Assembly (NCBI GenBank): GCA_900540255.1
Contig: UQFE01000005.1
Coordinates: 1 to 64,000 of the forward strand
Origin: an uncultured Clostridium sp.
Lineage (GTDB): Bacteria > Bacillota > Clostridia > Clostridiales > Clostridiaceae
Reading direction: 5' to 3'
DNA length: 64,000 nt
The translations under genes and the position numbers were made by a program. A model generated the notes under the pieces. It was not told where the DNA came from. It was given only the letters and a program-made list of their open reading frames with translations, and ran no database searches. Shown one piece after another: positions 38,877 through 46,938 of this stretch (position 1 is the stretch's first letter; each line of letters starts with the position of its first letter).

Positions 38877-39254
38877 CTATATATTAAAAAAATAATTTTT
38901 CAATATATTATTATCAATATCATTTATATTATAATCATCAATGTTTTTCTTAGAAACCCATTTTATTTGATTTATACTTCTATGACAAGTAAGGTATTCT
39001 TTTACTGTTCCAGTAAAAACTCTTAATATGTCTCCATTTTCAATTTCATAATCTTTAAATGATTTTAAATCAAAAATTGTGCACTTTAAATCTTTATCTA
39101 TTGCTTTACTTATACATTTTTCATCAGTTTCTTTTCCTTTAATATCTTTTCCAAAAAGCCCCCATGTTCTTTCATTCTTTTTACCTCTTTCAGCAAGCAA
39201 TACATTACCAAAATCATCATAAATAATAATTGAACATTTAACTAAACTCCCCAT
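38877..39254 (-). CDS. Nudix-fold protein with degenerate Nudix box
   Basis: 125 residues from the ATG at 39254, six bases behind GGAGG. The fold pattern is Nudix-like (CSIIIYDDFGNVLLAERGKK, then RTWGLFGKDIKGKETDE, and IKWVSKKNI), but the catalytic helix GX5EX7REUXEEXGU reads KAIDKDL where REUXEE is expected, so the Mg-binding glutamates are lost. It may bind a nucleotide without hydrolysing it, or be decaying. Divergent from the Mrr-like pair, sharing about 170 bp of promoter region. Confidence 0.7.
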   Translation of the reverse strand: MGSLVKCSIIIYDDFGNVLLAERGKKNERTWGLFGKDIKGKETDEKCISKAIDKDLKCTIFDLKSFKDYEIENGDILRVFTGTVKEYLTCHRSINQIKWVSKKNIDDYNINDIDNNILKNYFFNI

Positions 39255-39421
39255 ATGTACCTCCATCACAACTTCTTTAAATACTTTGCACTACTTCATT
39301 AATATTTATTATAATACTTTATTATTAATAATAAAACATTTTTTTATTTTTTGTTATATTGTAATGTAATTTTATGAATATATACAAAAATATTGTTAAT
39401 AATTAAGATGAGGTGATTAAT

Positions 39422-40021
39422 ATGGGATTTTTTAGATATATACTATTTATTTTATTTCTCGCTTTATTTATTAAACTTTTAATTTCCTATGTGGAAAAAC
39501 TTAGCATTTCCTTAAATGATAAAATTATTAAATCTCAAATAGAGCTTGGTTTATTATCTATAAAAGATTTTCAAAAAGACAATTATGAAACATTTATTAA
39601 AATCATAAAAATATATCTTGATATATTAGGATTTAAAAATATATCTCTCCTTAATTCAGATGATAATAAGCTAACTGATTTTAAATGTATATCTAACACT
39701 GATTCTATACTTGTTAGCTGTGCTCAAAACTCTTTATATGGAAAAGAAGCAAAAGATGAAGATGATTGGGAAACTACAGGTAGACCTGAAATACAAAGTT
39801 TCTTAGCTCGTATGTATATTAATGATTGTAAAAAAGGAATTTTTATAACTAATAGCTATTTTTCTGATTTAGCTATAGAATTTGTTGATAATTTTAATAA
39901 TAAAAATCAAGATGTAGAAATAAAACTTATTAATGGATATGAGCTTACAAAATCAATAAGAAATCATAAATATTATATATTAAAGGAGGAATTACTAAAT
40001 GAAACTAAATACAATATATAG
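39422..40021 (+). CDS. membrane-anchored Mrr-like protein A (degenerate nuclease fold)
   Basis: 199 residues from ATG at 39422 behind GATGAGGTG. An N-terminal transmembrane segment (about 1-20) is followed by a domain resembling restriction-endonuclease-like Mrr proteins: FIKIIKIYLDILGFKNISLLN, a short strand with DFKCISNTDSILVSCAQN, and GIFITNSYFSDLAIEFVDNF, which parallels the GLIITTGDLSKEA region of the next gene. The D-x-ExK catalytic residues are not clear: SCAQN stands where ECKRY is in the neighbour. Its end overlaps the next gene by 23 bp. I infer an inactive partner in a paralogous pair. Confidence 0.7.
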   Translation: MGFFRYILFILFLALFIKLLISYVEKLSISLNDKIIKSQIELGLLSIKDFQKDNYETFIKIIKIYLDILGFKNISLLNSDDNKLTDFKCISNTDSILVSCAQNSLYGKEAKDEDDWETTGRPEIQSFLARMYINDCKKGIFITNSYFSDLAIEFVDNFNNKNQDVEIKLINGYELTKSIRNHKYYILKEELLNETKYNI

Positions 40022-40511
40022 CTACTTAATAATAATTTTATTTACCCCTTTAATTGGTAAACTAATTAATCAAATTTATTTATATTATAAAATGCATAAA
40101 AAGTTTGAAAATTGTAATTTACTTTCTAACTTAGCTCATAGATTAACTCCTCATGAATTTGAAATTTGGTGTAGTGAATATTTATCAAATTTAGGATTTA
40201 CTAATATAATGGTACTTCCAATAGGTCCTGATGCAGGAAAAGATATTATTTGTGAAAAAAACTCTGAAAAATTTTATATTGAATGTAAAAGATATTCTCC
40301 TAATAGCTATATATCTTCATTCCAAGTTGAAAAATTATTAGGTAGTATGATTTCTGATAATATAAAAAATGGATTAATTATAACTACTGGAGATTTATCA
40401 AAAGAAGCTAAGGATACACTAAAAAAAATTAAGAAACCATATAATATAAATGTAATAACTTCTAATGAATTATCACTTTCCTATTCAAAATATATCCTTA
40501 AACTTAATTAA
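39999..40511 (+). CDS. membrane-anchored Mrr-like restriction endonuclease fold protein B
   Basis: 170 residues. A transmembrane segment at about 7-29 precedes an Mrr catalytic domain: LTPHEFEIWCSEYLSNLGF (Mrr helix with conserved Glu), GPDAGKDIICEKNSEKFYIECKRY with the Asp and E-x-K of a PD-(D/E)xK nuclease, then FQVEKLLGSM and GLIITTGDLSKEAKD. The catalytic triad looks complete. AAGGAGG lies inside the previous gene, so the two are coupled. Such proteins may degrade modified or foreign DNA at the membrane, but no methylase or partner helicase is nearby; the target is unknown. Confidence 0.82.
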   Translation: MKLNTIYSYLIIILFTPLIGKLINQIYLYYKMHKKFENCNLLSNLAHRLTPHEFEIWCSEYLSNLGFTNIMVLPIGPDAGKDIICEKNSEKFYIECKRYSPNSYISSFQVEKLLGSMISDNIKNGLIITTGDLSKEAKDTLKKIKKPYNINVITSNELSLSYSKYILKLN

Positions 40512-40545
40512 TTTTTAGCTATCTCATTTTTCCTTTAATTATATT

Positions 40546-40585
40546 GAGATGTGTTATGTTTATACACATCTCATCTTAATTTTTC
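40546..40585 (+). terminator. terminator after Mrr-like pair
   Basis: GAGATGTGT, 9-nt loop, ACACATCTC, then ATCTTAATTTTTC. A good intrinsic terminator with a U-run slightly offset. Confidence 0.8.
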
Positions 40586-40688
40586 TCATTTTTAAAATTA
40601 AAACTATATAATATTTCAATTTTGCAAAATACACTATTTTTATGTTATAATTTAATTACTAAATTGTTATTTTAAGGAGAAATTTATT

Positions 40689-41411
40689 ATGTATTCAAAT
40701 TATATTTTTGATTTATATGGAACTTTAATTGATATTAATACAGATGAATCAAGTAATGAATTTTGGTACAAGCTTTCATTATTTTATTCATTTAAAGGTG
40801 CTGTTTATACTGCCGAAGAATTGAAAACTACTTATGAAAACATGGTTAAAAGCAAATTACAAAGTTATACTAATACTAAATATCCCGATACTCCTCTTGA
40901 ACCTATTTTTAGTGAATTATATAAAATTAAAGGAATTACTCCTTCAATTAATCTTGTTAATGATACTGCTCACTTTTTTAGAACATTATCAATAAAATAT
41001 ATTAAATTATATGATGGTGTAATTGAATTATTAGAATTATTAAAATCTAAAGGTAAGAATATTTATTTGCTTTCTAATGCACAAAGAATTTTTACTCTTT
41101 ATGAAATGAAAATGTTAGGTATTGAAAAGTATTTTGATGATATTTTATTTTCAGCAGATTATGAAATTTGTAAACCTGACACAAATTTTTATAACACTTT
41201 AATTGAAAAGCACAACTTAGATATTAACGATAGTATTATGATTGGAAATGACTACATTTGTGATATTGCTGGTGCAACTAATGCAGGACTTAATTCACTT
41301 TATATGCATTCTAATCTTTCACCAGAAATCAAAGGTCCTCTTACAAGCACTTATTCTATAATGAATATTGATATTCCCAAAATATCACAATTAATTATTC
41401 AAAATTATTAA
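40689..41411 (+). CDS. HAD-IA family hydrolase
   Basis: 240-residue haloacid-dehalogenase phosphatase. Motif I is FDLYGTLIDI with the nucleophile Asp at about 8; the usual second Asp in DxDGT is Tyr here (DLYGT), which is common in this pyrimidine-nucleotidase-like (YjjG) group. Motif II LLSNAQ, motif III Lys in CKPDTNFY, motif IV MIGNDYICDIAGATNAGL. The helical cap lies at about 15-100. Likely a small-molecule phosphatase. Monocistronic, AAGGAGAA ribosome site. Confidence 0.9.
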   Translation: MYSNYIFDLYGTLIDINTDESSNEFWYKLSLFYSFKGAVYTAEELKTTYENMVKSKLQSYTNTKYPDTPLEPIFSELYKIKGITPSINLVNDTAHFFRTLSIKYIKLYDGVIELLELLKSKGKNIYLLSNAQRIFTLYEMKMLGIEKYFDDILFSADYEICKPDTNFYNTLIEKHNLDINDSIMIGNDYICDIAGATNAGLNSLYMHSNLSPEIKGPLTSTYSIMNIDIPKISQLIIQNY

Positions 41412-41430
41412 TACTTTACTTACTAAATTA

Positions 41431-41496
41431 AAAAGAAATATTATTCTTAAAATAAATATTTAATTTTATTTTATAAATAATATTTCTTATTTTTTA
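41431..41496. terminator. bidirectional terminator between HAD and phosphodiesterase genes
   Basis: AAGAAATATTA and TAATATTTCTT enclose an A/T-rich loop of about 35 nt, with TATTTTTTATTT on the plus exit. Confidence 0.7.
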
Positions 41497-41497
41497 T

Positions 41498-42793
41498 TTA
41501 TAAGTTTAATATTCTTTCTTCTACTATACCATCACAGTCTCTTAAATCAATCTCTAAAATCTTAGCAATTGTTGGTCCATGATTTATTAATTTTCCCTTT
41601 TCTAATACTACTCCCTTTTTTATTGTCTTTCCATATGCAATAAAAAATGTTTTGTAATTATCCCTAGATGGTAAATATCCATGTGAAGCTCTTAATTTGT
41701 GTTTTATTTTAGATGATTCATCTATAACTTCAATAGCTTCTCCTAAAAAATCATCTATAAAATAATATCCCCTTTTAGCTTCAATCATAAAACTAGCATT
41801 TATATCTGCTCCTAAATTTTTAATTTCTTCATTATTATATACTTCTTCTATAACATTACTATATTTATTTTTTAATTCATTTAATATATCTCTTACTTTT
41901 TTTCTAGTCTCCACATCATTTTTATTTTTTAAATAAATATAACTACTACCATCACAACTTTTAGCAATAGCTTTATAACTTTTGATTTTATTACCATTAA
42001 CATTTATTAAATCATTTTTCATCAATATTGAATTTAATTTAATTACATTATTAACATTTATTTGACTGTGATCCCCCAAAGCAATTATAGTTGAATCTTC
42101 ATATATTCCTGCAAGTTTTAAAGATTCAATTATTTCTCCTAATCTTTCATCATGACGTTTTAAAGATTCAATAACTTCTTTATTTTCAATTCCATATTTA
42201 TGTTTTTGGCTATCACTATCTATTAAATGAAGTAATATTAAGTTAGGTTTTAATTCCCTAATTGTTTTTTTAGCTACTTCAGTAGCAAAATTATCTAAAT
42301 AAGGTTCCTCCATCCCCTGCCTTAAATATCCAAATTTTTTATTCATATTCACTTGATAAATCTTGCTTCCAGCTAAAGCCGATTTTAATATTTGATTATC
42401 ATATCTTTTAGTACAAAAAATTTCTGGCATATTATAAGTAATTTTGCTTCTTGCAGTTACTGGCCATAAAATTGAACAAGTTTTCATTCCACTTTTTTCT
42501 GCTAAATCAAAAATTGTATCACCTTTAATATATTTTCTATACCAATACCAATCGGGATTATCATTTTTAAAATCTAAAACTGTATTATTTATAACACCAT
42601 GATTTTTAGGATATTTTCCTGTAACTATTGTTGCATGAGCCGGATATGTTAAAGATGGATAAACACTTTCTACATTTTTTATTAATGCTCCATTTTTTAT
42701 TAACTTTGAGAAATTAGGTTGTTTACTTAAAAATTCTAAATCTTCTTCTGATACCGCATCAAAAGATATAACTATTACATACTTATTTTTCAT
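41498..42793 (-). CDS. alkaline phosphatase superfamily phosphodiesterase/pyrophosphatase
   Basis: 431 residues of the nucleotide pyrophosphatase/phosphodiesterase group (Pfam PF01663). Metal and nucleophile motifs: ISFDAVSEED near the start, SVYPSLTYPAHATIVTG with the Thr nucleophile, HLIDSDSQKHKYG with Asp and His ligands, ALGDHSQI with Asp-His, and SHGYLPS near the end. No signal peptide or membrane segment, so cytoplasmic, unlike many relatives. It could hydrolyse nucleotide or phospholipid-type diesters. Monocistronic behind AGGAG. Confidence 0.92.
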   Translation of the reverse strand: MKNKYVIVISFDAVSEEDLEFLSKQPNFSKLIKNGALIKNVESVYPSLTYPAHATIVTGKYPKNHGVINNTVLDFKNDNPDWYWYRKYIKGDTIFDLAEKSGMKTCSILWPVTARSKITYNMPEIFCTKRYDNQILKSALAGSKIYQVNMNKKFGYLRQGMEEPYLDNFATEVAKKTIRELKPNLILLHLIDSDSQKHKYGIENKEVIESLKRHDERLGEIIESLKLAGIYEDSTIIALGDHSQINVNNVIKLNSILMKNDLINVNGNKIKSYKAIAKSCDGSSYIYLKNKNDVETRKKVRDILNELKNKYSNVIEEVYNNEEIKNLGADINASFMIEAKRGYYFIDDFLGEAIEVIDESSKIKHKLRASHGYLPSRDNYKTFFIAYGKTIKKGVVLEKGKLINHGPTIAKILEIDLRDCDGIVEERILNL

Positions 42794-42825
42794 TATATTC
42801 TCCTAATTTTAAGTTATATTATTAT

Positions 42826-42858
42826 ATTATATTAATTTTATTATAAAATTAATATAAT
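42826..42858. repeat. perfect 15-bp AT inverted repeat
   Basis: ATTATATTAATTTTA, loop TTA, then the exact complement. It lies about 35 bp upstream of the phosphodiesterase start, where it could bind a regulator or simply reflect AT richness. The rest of the 42794-43033 gap shows nothing else. Confidence 0.6.
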
Positions 42859-43033
42859 AATTTCTTACTTAGCTATAAAATAAAATAGATATAATCATAA
42901 TAACTTCATTATATTAAATTTCACAATTTTAAATCTTAAAATTCCTTTTTATCAATTTCCTCATAAATAAAAATTCTTTATATCTTCTTTGTATTTAAAA
43001 TAGTAAATAGTTTATACAAATATTTTCTATAAA

Positions 43034-43059
43034 AAAAGCACTGAATACACAGTGCTTTT
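43034..43059 (-). terminator. terminator downstream of cvfB and repeat E
   Basis: AAAAGCACTG, loop AATACA, CAGTGCTTTT; minus-strand exit is T-rich. It sits about 140 bp after the cvfB stop because the heptad repeat lies between, as if the repeat had been inserted between gene and terminator. Confidence 0.88.
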
Positions 43060-43060
43060 C

Positions 43061-43205
43061 AAATTTCAAGTGATAAGTTGCAAGTGACAAGTTGCAAGTT
43101 TAGGTGTAAATTCAGCTTATGCTGAATTTAATAAATATATCTTCAGAAACTCCCCAAGGAGTTTCCTCCTTAACTTGCCACTTATCACTTATCACTTATC
43201 ACTAG
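43061..43205. repeat. heptad-armed palindromic repeat, copy E
   Basis: The clearest minimal unit: left arm AAGTGAT AAGTTGC AAGTGAC AAGTTGC AAG, then TTTAGGTGTAA, hairpin ATTCAGCTTATGCTGAAT, spacer AATATATCTTCAG, hairpin GAAACTCCCCAAGGAGTTTC, CTCCTTAACTTGC, right arm CACTTAT repeated. Left and right arms are complementary, so the whole 145 bp can fold as one stem. It touches the cvfB stop codon. Confidence 0.88.
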
Positions 43206-44041
43206 ATAAGTCTACTTCCTTCTTTATCTTGAGTAAGTTTTCCTGCTTTCATAAGTCCACCTAAGGCCATTTTAAAATAATTTTTACTAGTTCCAAAAAC
43301 AGCCTTTATATCTTCTGGATTAGATTTATCATTAAACTCCATAAACCCACCATTTTTTCTCATATAAGCAACTATCTTTTCTTGTAATTCATCTCTTTCA
43401 TTTAATCTAGTTTTTCTTGGAGTTAATCCAATTACTCCATCTTCATAAATCCTTTTAACTCTTAAATTCATTTCATAACCTGGATGAACTTCATTGTAAT
43501 ATTCGTTAGGTAACACTAACCCTCTATATTTAGCATTAATTGCAACATTTAAAGTGCCTGATAATGTTTTTGAAAATACCATTGCTGTTACTTCATCACC
43601 AACTTTAAAAGTTCCTTCTTCAGCAACTTCTATATATGGTTCAACTTCTGTTGTTGCTGCAAGTCTTCCTGTTTTATCCACATATATGTAAAATAAATAT
43701 TTCTTTCCTGTATGTAATTTATATCTTTGCTCTTTTAAAGGTACAAATATATCTCTATCTAATCCAAAATCTACGAATGCTCCAAATTCACTTTGTTGAA
43801 CAACCTTTAAATATGCTACATCTCCAACTGTTGCTAAAGGCTTTTTAAATGTAGCTATTGGTCTATCCTTAGAATCTCTATATATAAATACAGTAACTTC
43901 TTTTCCTACTTCTATCCCCATTCCTTCAGCTAATGATTTTGGAAGTAAAACATCTTCTCTACTTTGCTTATCTCTTAAATAAAATCCAAAATCCTTTTCT
44001 CTATCTACTATTAAAGTATTATACTCACCTATTCTTAACAT
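43202..44041 (-). CDS. cvfB: S1-domain RNA-binding protein CvfB
   Basis: 279 residues: three tandem S1-like OB domains (for example VGDVAYLKVVQQSEFGAFVDFGLDRDIFVP split across the second) and a C-terminal winged-helix (EKIVAYMRKNGGFMEFND, KNYFKMALGGLMKAGKL). Homologous to staphylococcal CvfB/YitL, an RNA-binding virulence and gene-expression regulator. First residues MLRIGEYNTLIV are typical. It follows the carbonic anhydrase gene by 9 bp. Its stop codon TAG is immediately followed by repeat heptads. Intact at normal length. Confidence 0.93.
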   Translation of the reverse strand: MLRIGEYNTLIVDREKDFGFYLRDKQSREDVLLPKSLAEGMGIEVGKEVTVFIYRDSKDRPIATFKKPLATVGDVAYLKVVQQSEFGAFVDFGLDRDIFVPLKEQRYKLHTGKKYLFYIYVDKTGRLAATTEVEPYIEVAEEGTFKVGDEVTAMVFSKTLSGTLNVAINAKYRGLVLPNEYYNEVHPGYEMNLRVKRIYEDGVIGLTPRKTRLNERDELQEKIVAYMRKNGGFMEFNDKSNPEDIKAVFGTSKNYFKMALGGLMKAGKLTQDKEGSRLI

Positions 44042-44050
44042 AAGTACCTC

Positions 44051-44554
44051 CTATTTTTTATATTTTTTGCTTAAGCTAACATAATTATCAGCAGATTTTT
44101 TTATACTTTCAATTTCAACTTTTGTTAATTCTCTTATAACCTTAGCTGGATTTCCTAAAATAAGAACACCTTCAGGAAATTCTTTTCCTTGAGTAATTAA
44201 GCTCCCTGCTCCTATAATAGTATTCTTGCCAATTTTAGCATTATTTAATATTATTGATCCCATTCCTACAAGCACATTATCAGAAATATTGCATCCATGA
44301 ATTATAGCTCCATGTCCTATAGTAACATTTTTTCCTATAATACAAGAAGAAGTTATATCAACATGAATTACTGAATTTTCTTGAACATTAGTATTTTCAC
44401 CAATAACTATTTCGTTAACATCTCCTCTAAGCCTAGCTCCAAACCAAATATTTGCATTTTCCTCAACTTTAACTTCTCCTACTATATCAACACTTTCTGA
44501 AATATATGTATTTTTATTAATTATAGGATTAACTCCCTCAAAATCCATAATCAT
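44051..44554 (-). CDS. gamma-class carbonic anhydrase-like hexapeptide protein
   Basis: 167 residues of left-handed beta-helix repeats. The zinc-site pattern is kept: SVIHVD, then GHGAIIHGC, giving three His ligands spaced as in YrdA/PaaY-type gamma carbonic anhydrases. ILGNPAKVIRELT closes the helix, followed by a C-terminal alpha-helix. These proteins form trimers; many relatives have weak or untested activity, so the metal-enzyme function is likely but not certain. Cotranscribed with cvfB (9-bp gap). Start behind AAGGGAG. Confidence 0.9.
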   Translation of the reverse strand: MIMDFEGVNPIINKNTYISESVDIVGEVKVEENANIWFGARLRGDVNEIVIGENTNVQENSVIHVDITSSCIIGKNVTIGHGAIIHGCNISDNVLVGMGSIILNNAKIGKNTIIGAGSLITQGKEFPEGVLILGNPAKVIRELTKVEIESIKKSADNYVSLSKKYKK

Positions 44555-44690
44555 ATTTTTAAACTCCCTTATATTTATAAATTATCACTAAAGTTTTACT
44601 TTATTTTATCATCCTTTATAATTATTGTCATTATTTTAATATCTTTAATACTATATATAAGTAAGCAAATAATTTTTTTGAGGCGAATTT

Positions 44691-45725
44691 GTGGGTAAAA
44701 GTAAAAGCAAACATAAAAACAAAGTAAAGTTTGATCAAAATAAATTGAAATTTTATTATGGAATTCCTCATTGCCACTCTGCTTATTCTACCGGTAAAGG
44801 CACACCATTGGATTTATATGAATTTGCAATAAAATGTAAATTAGATTTTTTATTTGTAACAGATCATAATGATTTTTTATCAAATAAAACATCAATAAAA
44901 GATAATGTTTTAACTCGATGGGATGCTACAAATTATTATGCAAATAAAATAAGGCGTAGTAAAGATGATTTTCTTCCATTAGTAGGCTTTGAATGTAGAA
45001 CTTTTCCTTATGGTGATTTTAATATAATTAATCCTTCAAGCTATTTTACAGGTGGCATAAAAGATCTTAGATTATTAACCTTATGGATGTTAAATAATCA
45101 TCAAGCTTTTATAATAATTAATCATCCTCATAAGGAAGTTTGTAAACTTAAATATAGTGAATTTTTTAATAAAATAATAACTTGTATAGAAGTATACAAT
45201 GGAAATCCTGCAAGTCGATATACAAAACATGAAAAATATTATTATCAGTTACTTGATGATGGTTGGAAATTAAGTGCTATAAACGGACAAGATAATCATA
45301 GAATTAATTTTGATCAAGCTGAATATCTTACTGCTTATATTGCAAATGATTTTTCTAAAAATTCATTAATTGATGCATTTAGAAATCATAGAACATATTC
45401 TACTGAATCTAGATTTTTGAAATTTTATTTCAATATAGACGAAACCTTTATGGGTGAAATTATTTCTATTTATTCTCCTAAAATTAAATTTTCTATTTTT
45501 TGTGAAGATATAAGATATAAAATAAAAGAAATACAAATCATTTCAAATAATGGTATCATTATAAAAAAAATAGAAGATATAAATTTAAATAATATAAAAT
45601 ACATTTATGAACACGAAAATTTATTAACTGAAACTTGGTACGTTATTAAAGTCTTACAAGAAGATAATAAAACTGCAGTAAGCTCTCCAATATTTATTAA
45701 TCATTTAAATAATTATTATAATTAA
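44691..45725 (+). CDS. PHP domain metal-dependent phosphoesterase
   Basis: 344 residues starting with GTG behind GAGGCG. After a Lys-rich N-terminus (first 20 residues, possibly nucleic-acid binding) come the PHP motifs: GIPHCHSAYSTG (His-x-His), DFLFVTDHND, INHPH, EVYNGN and NGQDNHRI. The order matches PHP proteins of the histidinol-phosphatase/polymerase-associated fold. A C-terminal beta-rich extension from about 245 resembles domains of carbohydrate- or nucleotide-acting PHP proteins. Substrate unknown. Convergent with the 118-residue membrane gene, with a GTCGCA element between. Confidence 0.88.
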   Translation: MGKSKSKHKNKVKFDQNKLKFYYGIPHCHSAYSTGKGTPLDLYEFAIKCKLDFLFVTDHNDFLSNKTSIKDNVLTRWDATNYYANKIRRSKDDFLPLVGFECRTFPYGDFNIINPSSYFTGGIKDLRLLTLWMLNNHQAFIIINHPHKEVCKLKYSEFFNKIITCIEVYNGNPASRYTKHEKYYYQLLDDGWKLSAINGQDNHRINFDQAEYLTAYIANDFSKNSLIDAFRNHRTYSTESRFLKFYFNIDETFMGEIISIYSPKIKFSIFCEDIRYKIKEIQIISNNGIIIKKIEDINLNNIKYIYEHENLLTETWYVIKVLQEDNKTAVSSPIFINHLNNYYN

Positions 45726-45736
45726 AACCTTATAAA

Positions 45737-45806
45737 AAGGGCCTGTCGCACTAAAACTTTTATACACAATATATTATAGTATTTATTCTTAATGCGACAG
45801 CCCCAT
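45737..45806 (-). repeat. GTCGCA element, short form, copy 2
   Basis: GGGCCTGTCGCACTAAAA and TTAATGCGACAGCCCC ends around ACAATATATTATAG. It lies exactly between two convergent genes and probably serves as their shared terminator. Nearly identical to copy 1 internally. Confidence 0.88.
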
Positions 45807-45813
45807 AATTTCT

Positions 45814-46170
45814 TTATTTTTTATTATCTTTTGAGTTATTTAAATGTTTAACTCTATTTGGTTTTGCTTTTGGTCTTATTTCTATTTTCTTTTCTTTTTT
45901 CTTAGGTCCACCAGTTGTAACGATGTCCATAAACCATAAAAAGAAAGTAACAGTTAATATAGTTAATATAAATGTTACCCACATAATATTTTTACCTAAA
46001 ATAACTGGCATAAATATTTGTAAAATAAATAAAGCTATTGCAATTCCTAATGGTATATATTTGTTTATTCTAACTTTAGAAAATACATACTTGTTTCCAA
46101 AATACATAATTCCAAATACAGCAACTAATAAAACTAAAAAATATAATAACGTTCCTAAAAAGTTCCCCAT
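45814..46170 (-). CDS. small membrane protein, unrecognised
   Basis: 118 residues with three strongly hydrophobic segments (about 5-25, 35-55 and 60-82), followed by a very basic tail (KKKEKKIEIRPKAKPNRVKHL) that should face the cytoplasm. AGGAGAAAG ribosome site. No family recognised, no conserved enzyme motif. The basic tail could contact nucleic acid or acidic lipid head groups, but nothing supports a specific role. Confidence 0.7.
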   Translation of the reverse strand: MGNFLGTLLYFLVLLVAVFGIMYFGNKYVFSKVRINKYIPLGIAIALFILQIFMPVILGKNIMWVTFILTILTVTFFLWFMDIVTTGGPKKKEKKIEIRPKAKPNRVKHLNNSKDNKK

Positions 46171-46373
46171 TAGTCTTTCTCCTTCCTATTATCATTATAA
46201 TATATATATTACTTTCAATTTTACATATTTTCAAGAAGCTTTTAAGTCCATATTTTACCTTTTATTAAATAATAGTGTTCTTTTTATAATAATATTATTT
46301 AAGACTTCATTTTTATTATAAAATTTGATAAAATATATTAAAGATATTATAAATTTGTTAAAGGGGTGTTATC

Positions 46374-46841
46374 ATGGGTTTAAATCAAGCATATCAACTT
46401 GATGATTTAGATCTTCAAATTTTAGATATATTAATAAAAGATTGTAGAACACCATACCTAGAAATTGCAAGACTATGCCATGTTAGTGGTGGAACAATCC
46501 ACGTTCGTATGAAAAAAATGGAAGAACTAGGTATAATAAAAGGTACAAAAATTTTATTAAATTTACCTAAACTTGGATATGATGTTTGTTGTTTCGTGGG
46601 TATATATATTGATAAAACATCTTCATTTTCAGAGGTTTTTGAAGAAATGTCTAAAATTAAAGAAGTTGTTGAATTACATTTAACTACAGGTAACTACACA
46701 GTATTTGCTAAGGTTATATGCAAAAATATAAGTGATTTACAGGATATACTATTAAATAAAATAACTGTAATTCCTGGAATTCAAAGAACTGATACAATTA
46801 TTTCTTTAAATCAACCAATTGATAGAAATATTACAATTTAA
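46374..46841 (+). CDS. Lrp/AsnC family transcriptional regulator
   Basis: 155 residues. HTH in DDLDLQILDILIKDCRTPYLEIARLCHVSGGTIHVRMKKMEELGII, then a RAM effector domain from about 70 (VGIYIDKTSSFSEVF, VVELHLTTGNYTVFAKVIC). This family responds to amino acids and forms octamers. No amino-acid gene is adjacent. The GGHIH-type recognition segment GGTIHVRM resembles LrpC/AsnC. Good AAGGGGTG ribosome site. It is followed by the hairpin at 46890. Confidence 0.93.
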   Translation: MGLNQAYQLDDLDLQILDILIKDCRTPYLEIARLCHVSGGTIHVRMKKMEELGIIKGTKILLNLPKLGYDVCCFVGIYIDKTSSFSEVFEEMSKIKEVVELHLTTGNYTVFAKVICKNISDLQDILLNKITVIPGIQRTDTIISLNQPIDRNITI

Positions 46842-46889
46842 TTATTTATACATATTAACTTTTTTTATTTTTATTATGTATATTTAAAG

Positions 46890-46930
46890 CTCCTTTGTTT
46901 AAAATAACTATATTATTTTAAATAAAGGAG
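46890..46930 (+). terminator. hairpin combining Lrp terminator and DUF378 ribosome-site lock
   Basis: CTCCTTTGTTTAAAATAA, loop CTATA, TTATTTTAAATAAAGGAG (one mismatch), then TTGTTTTT. The right arm ends in AAAGGAG, which is the ribosome site of the DUF378 gene eight bases later. So the same structure can end transcription from the regulator and hide the ribosome site of the next gene. A possible promoter (TTAACT, 18 bp, TATATT) at 46855-46884 starts right at the left arm. Confidence 0.75.
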
Positions 46931-46938
46931 TTGTTTTT

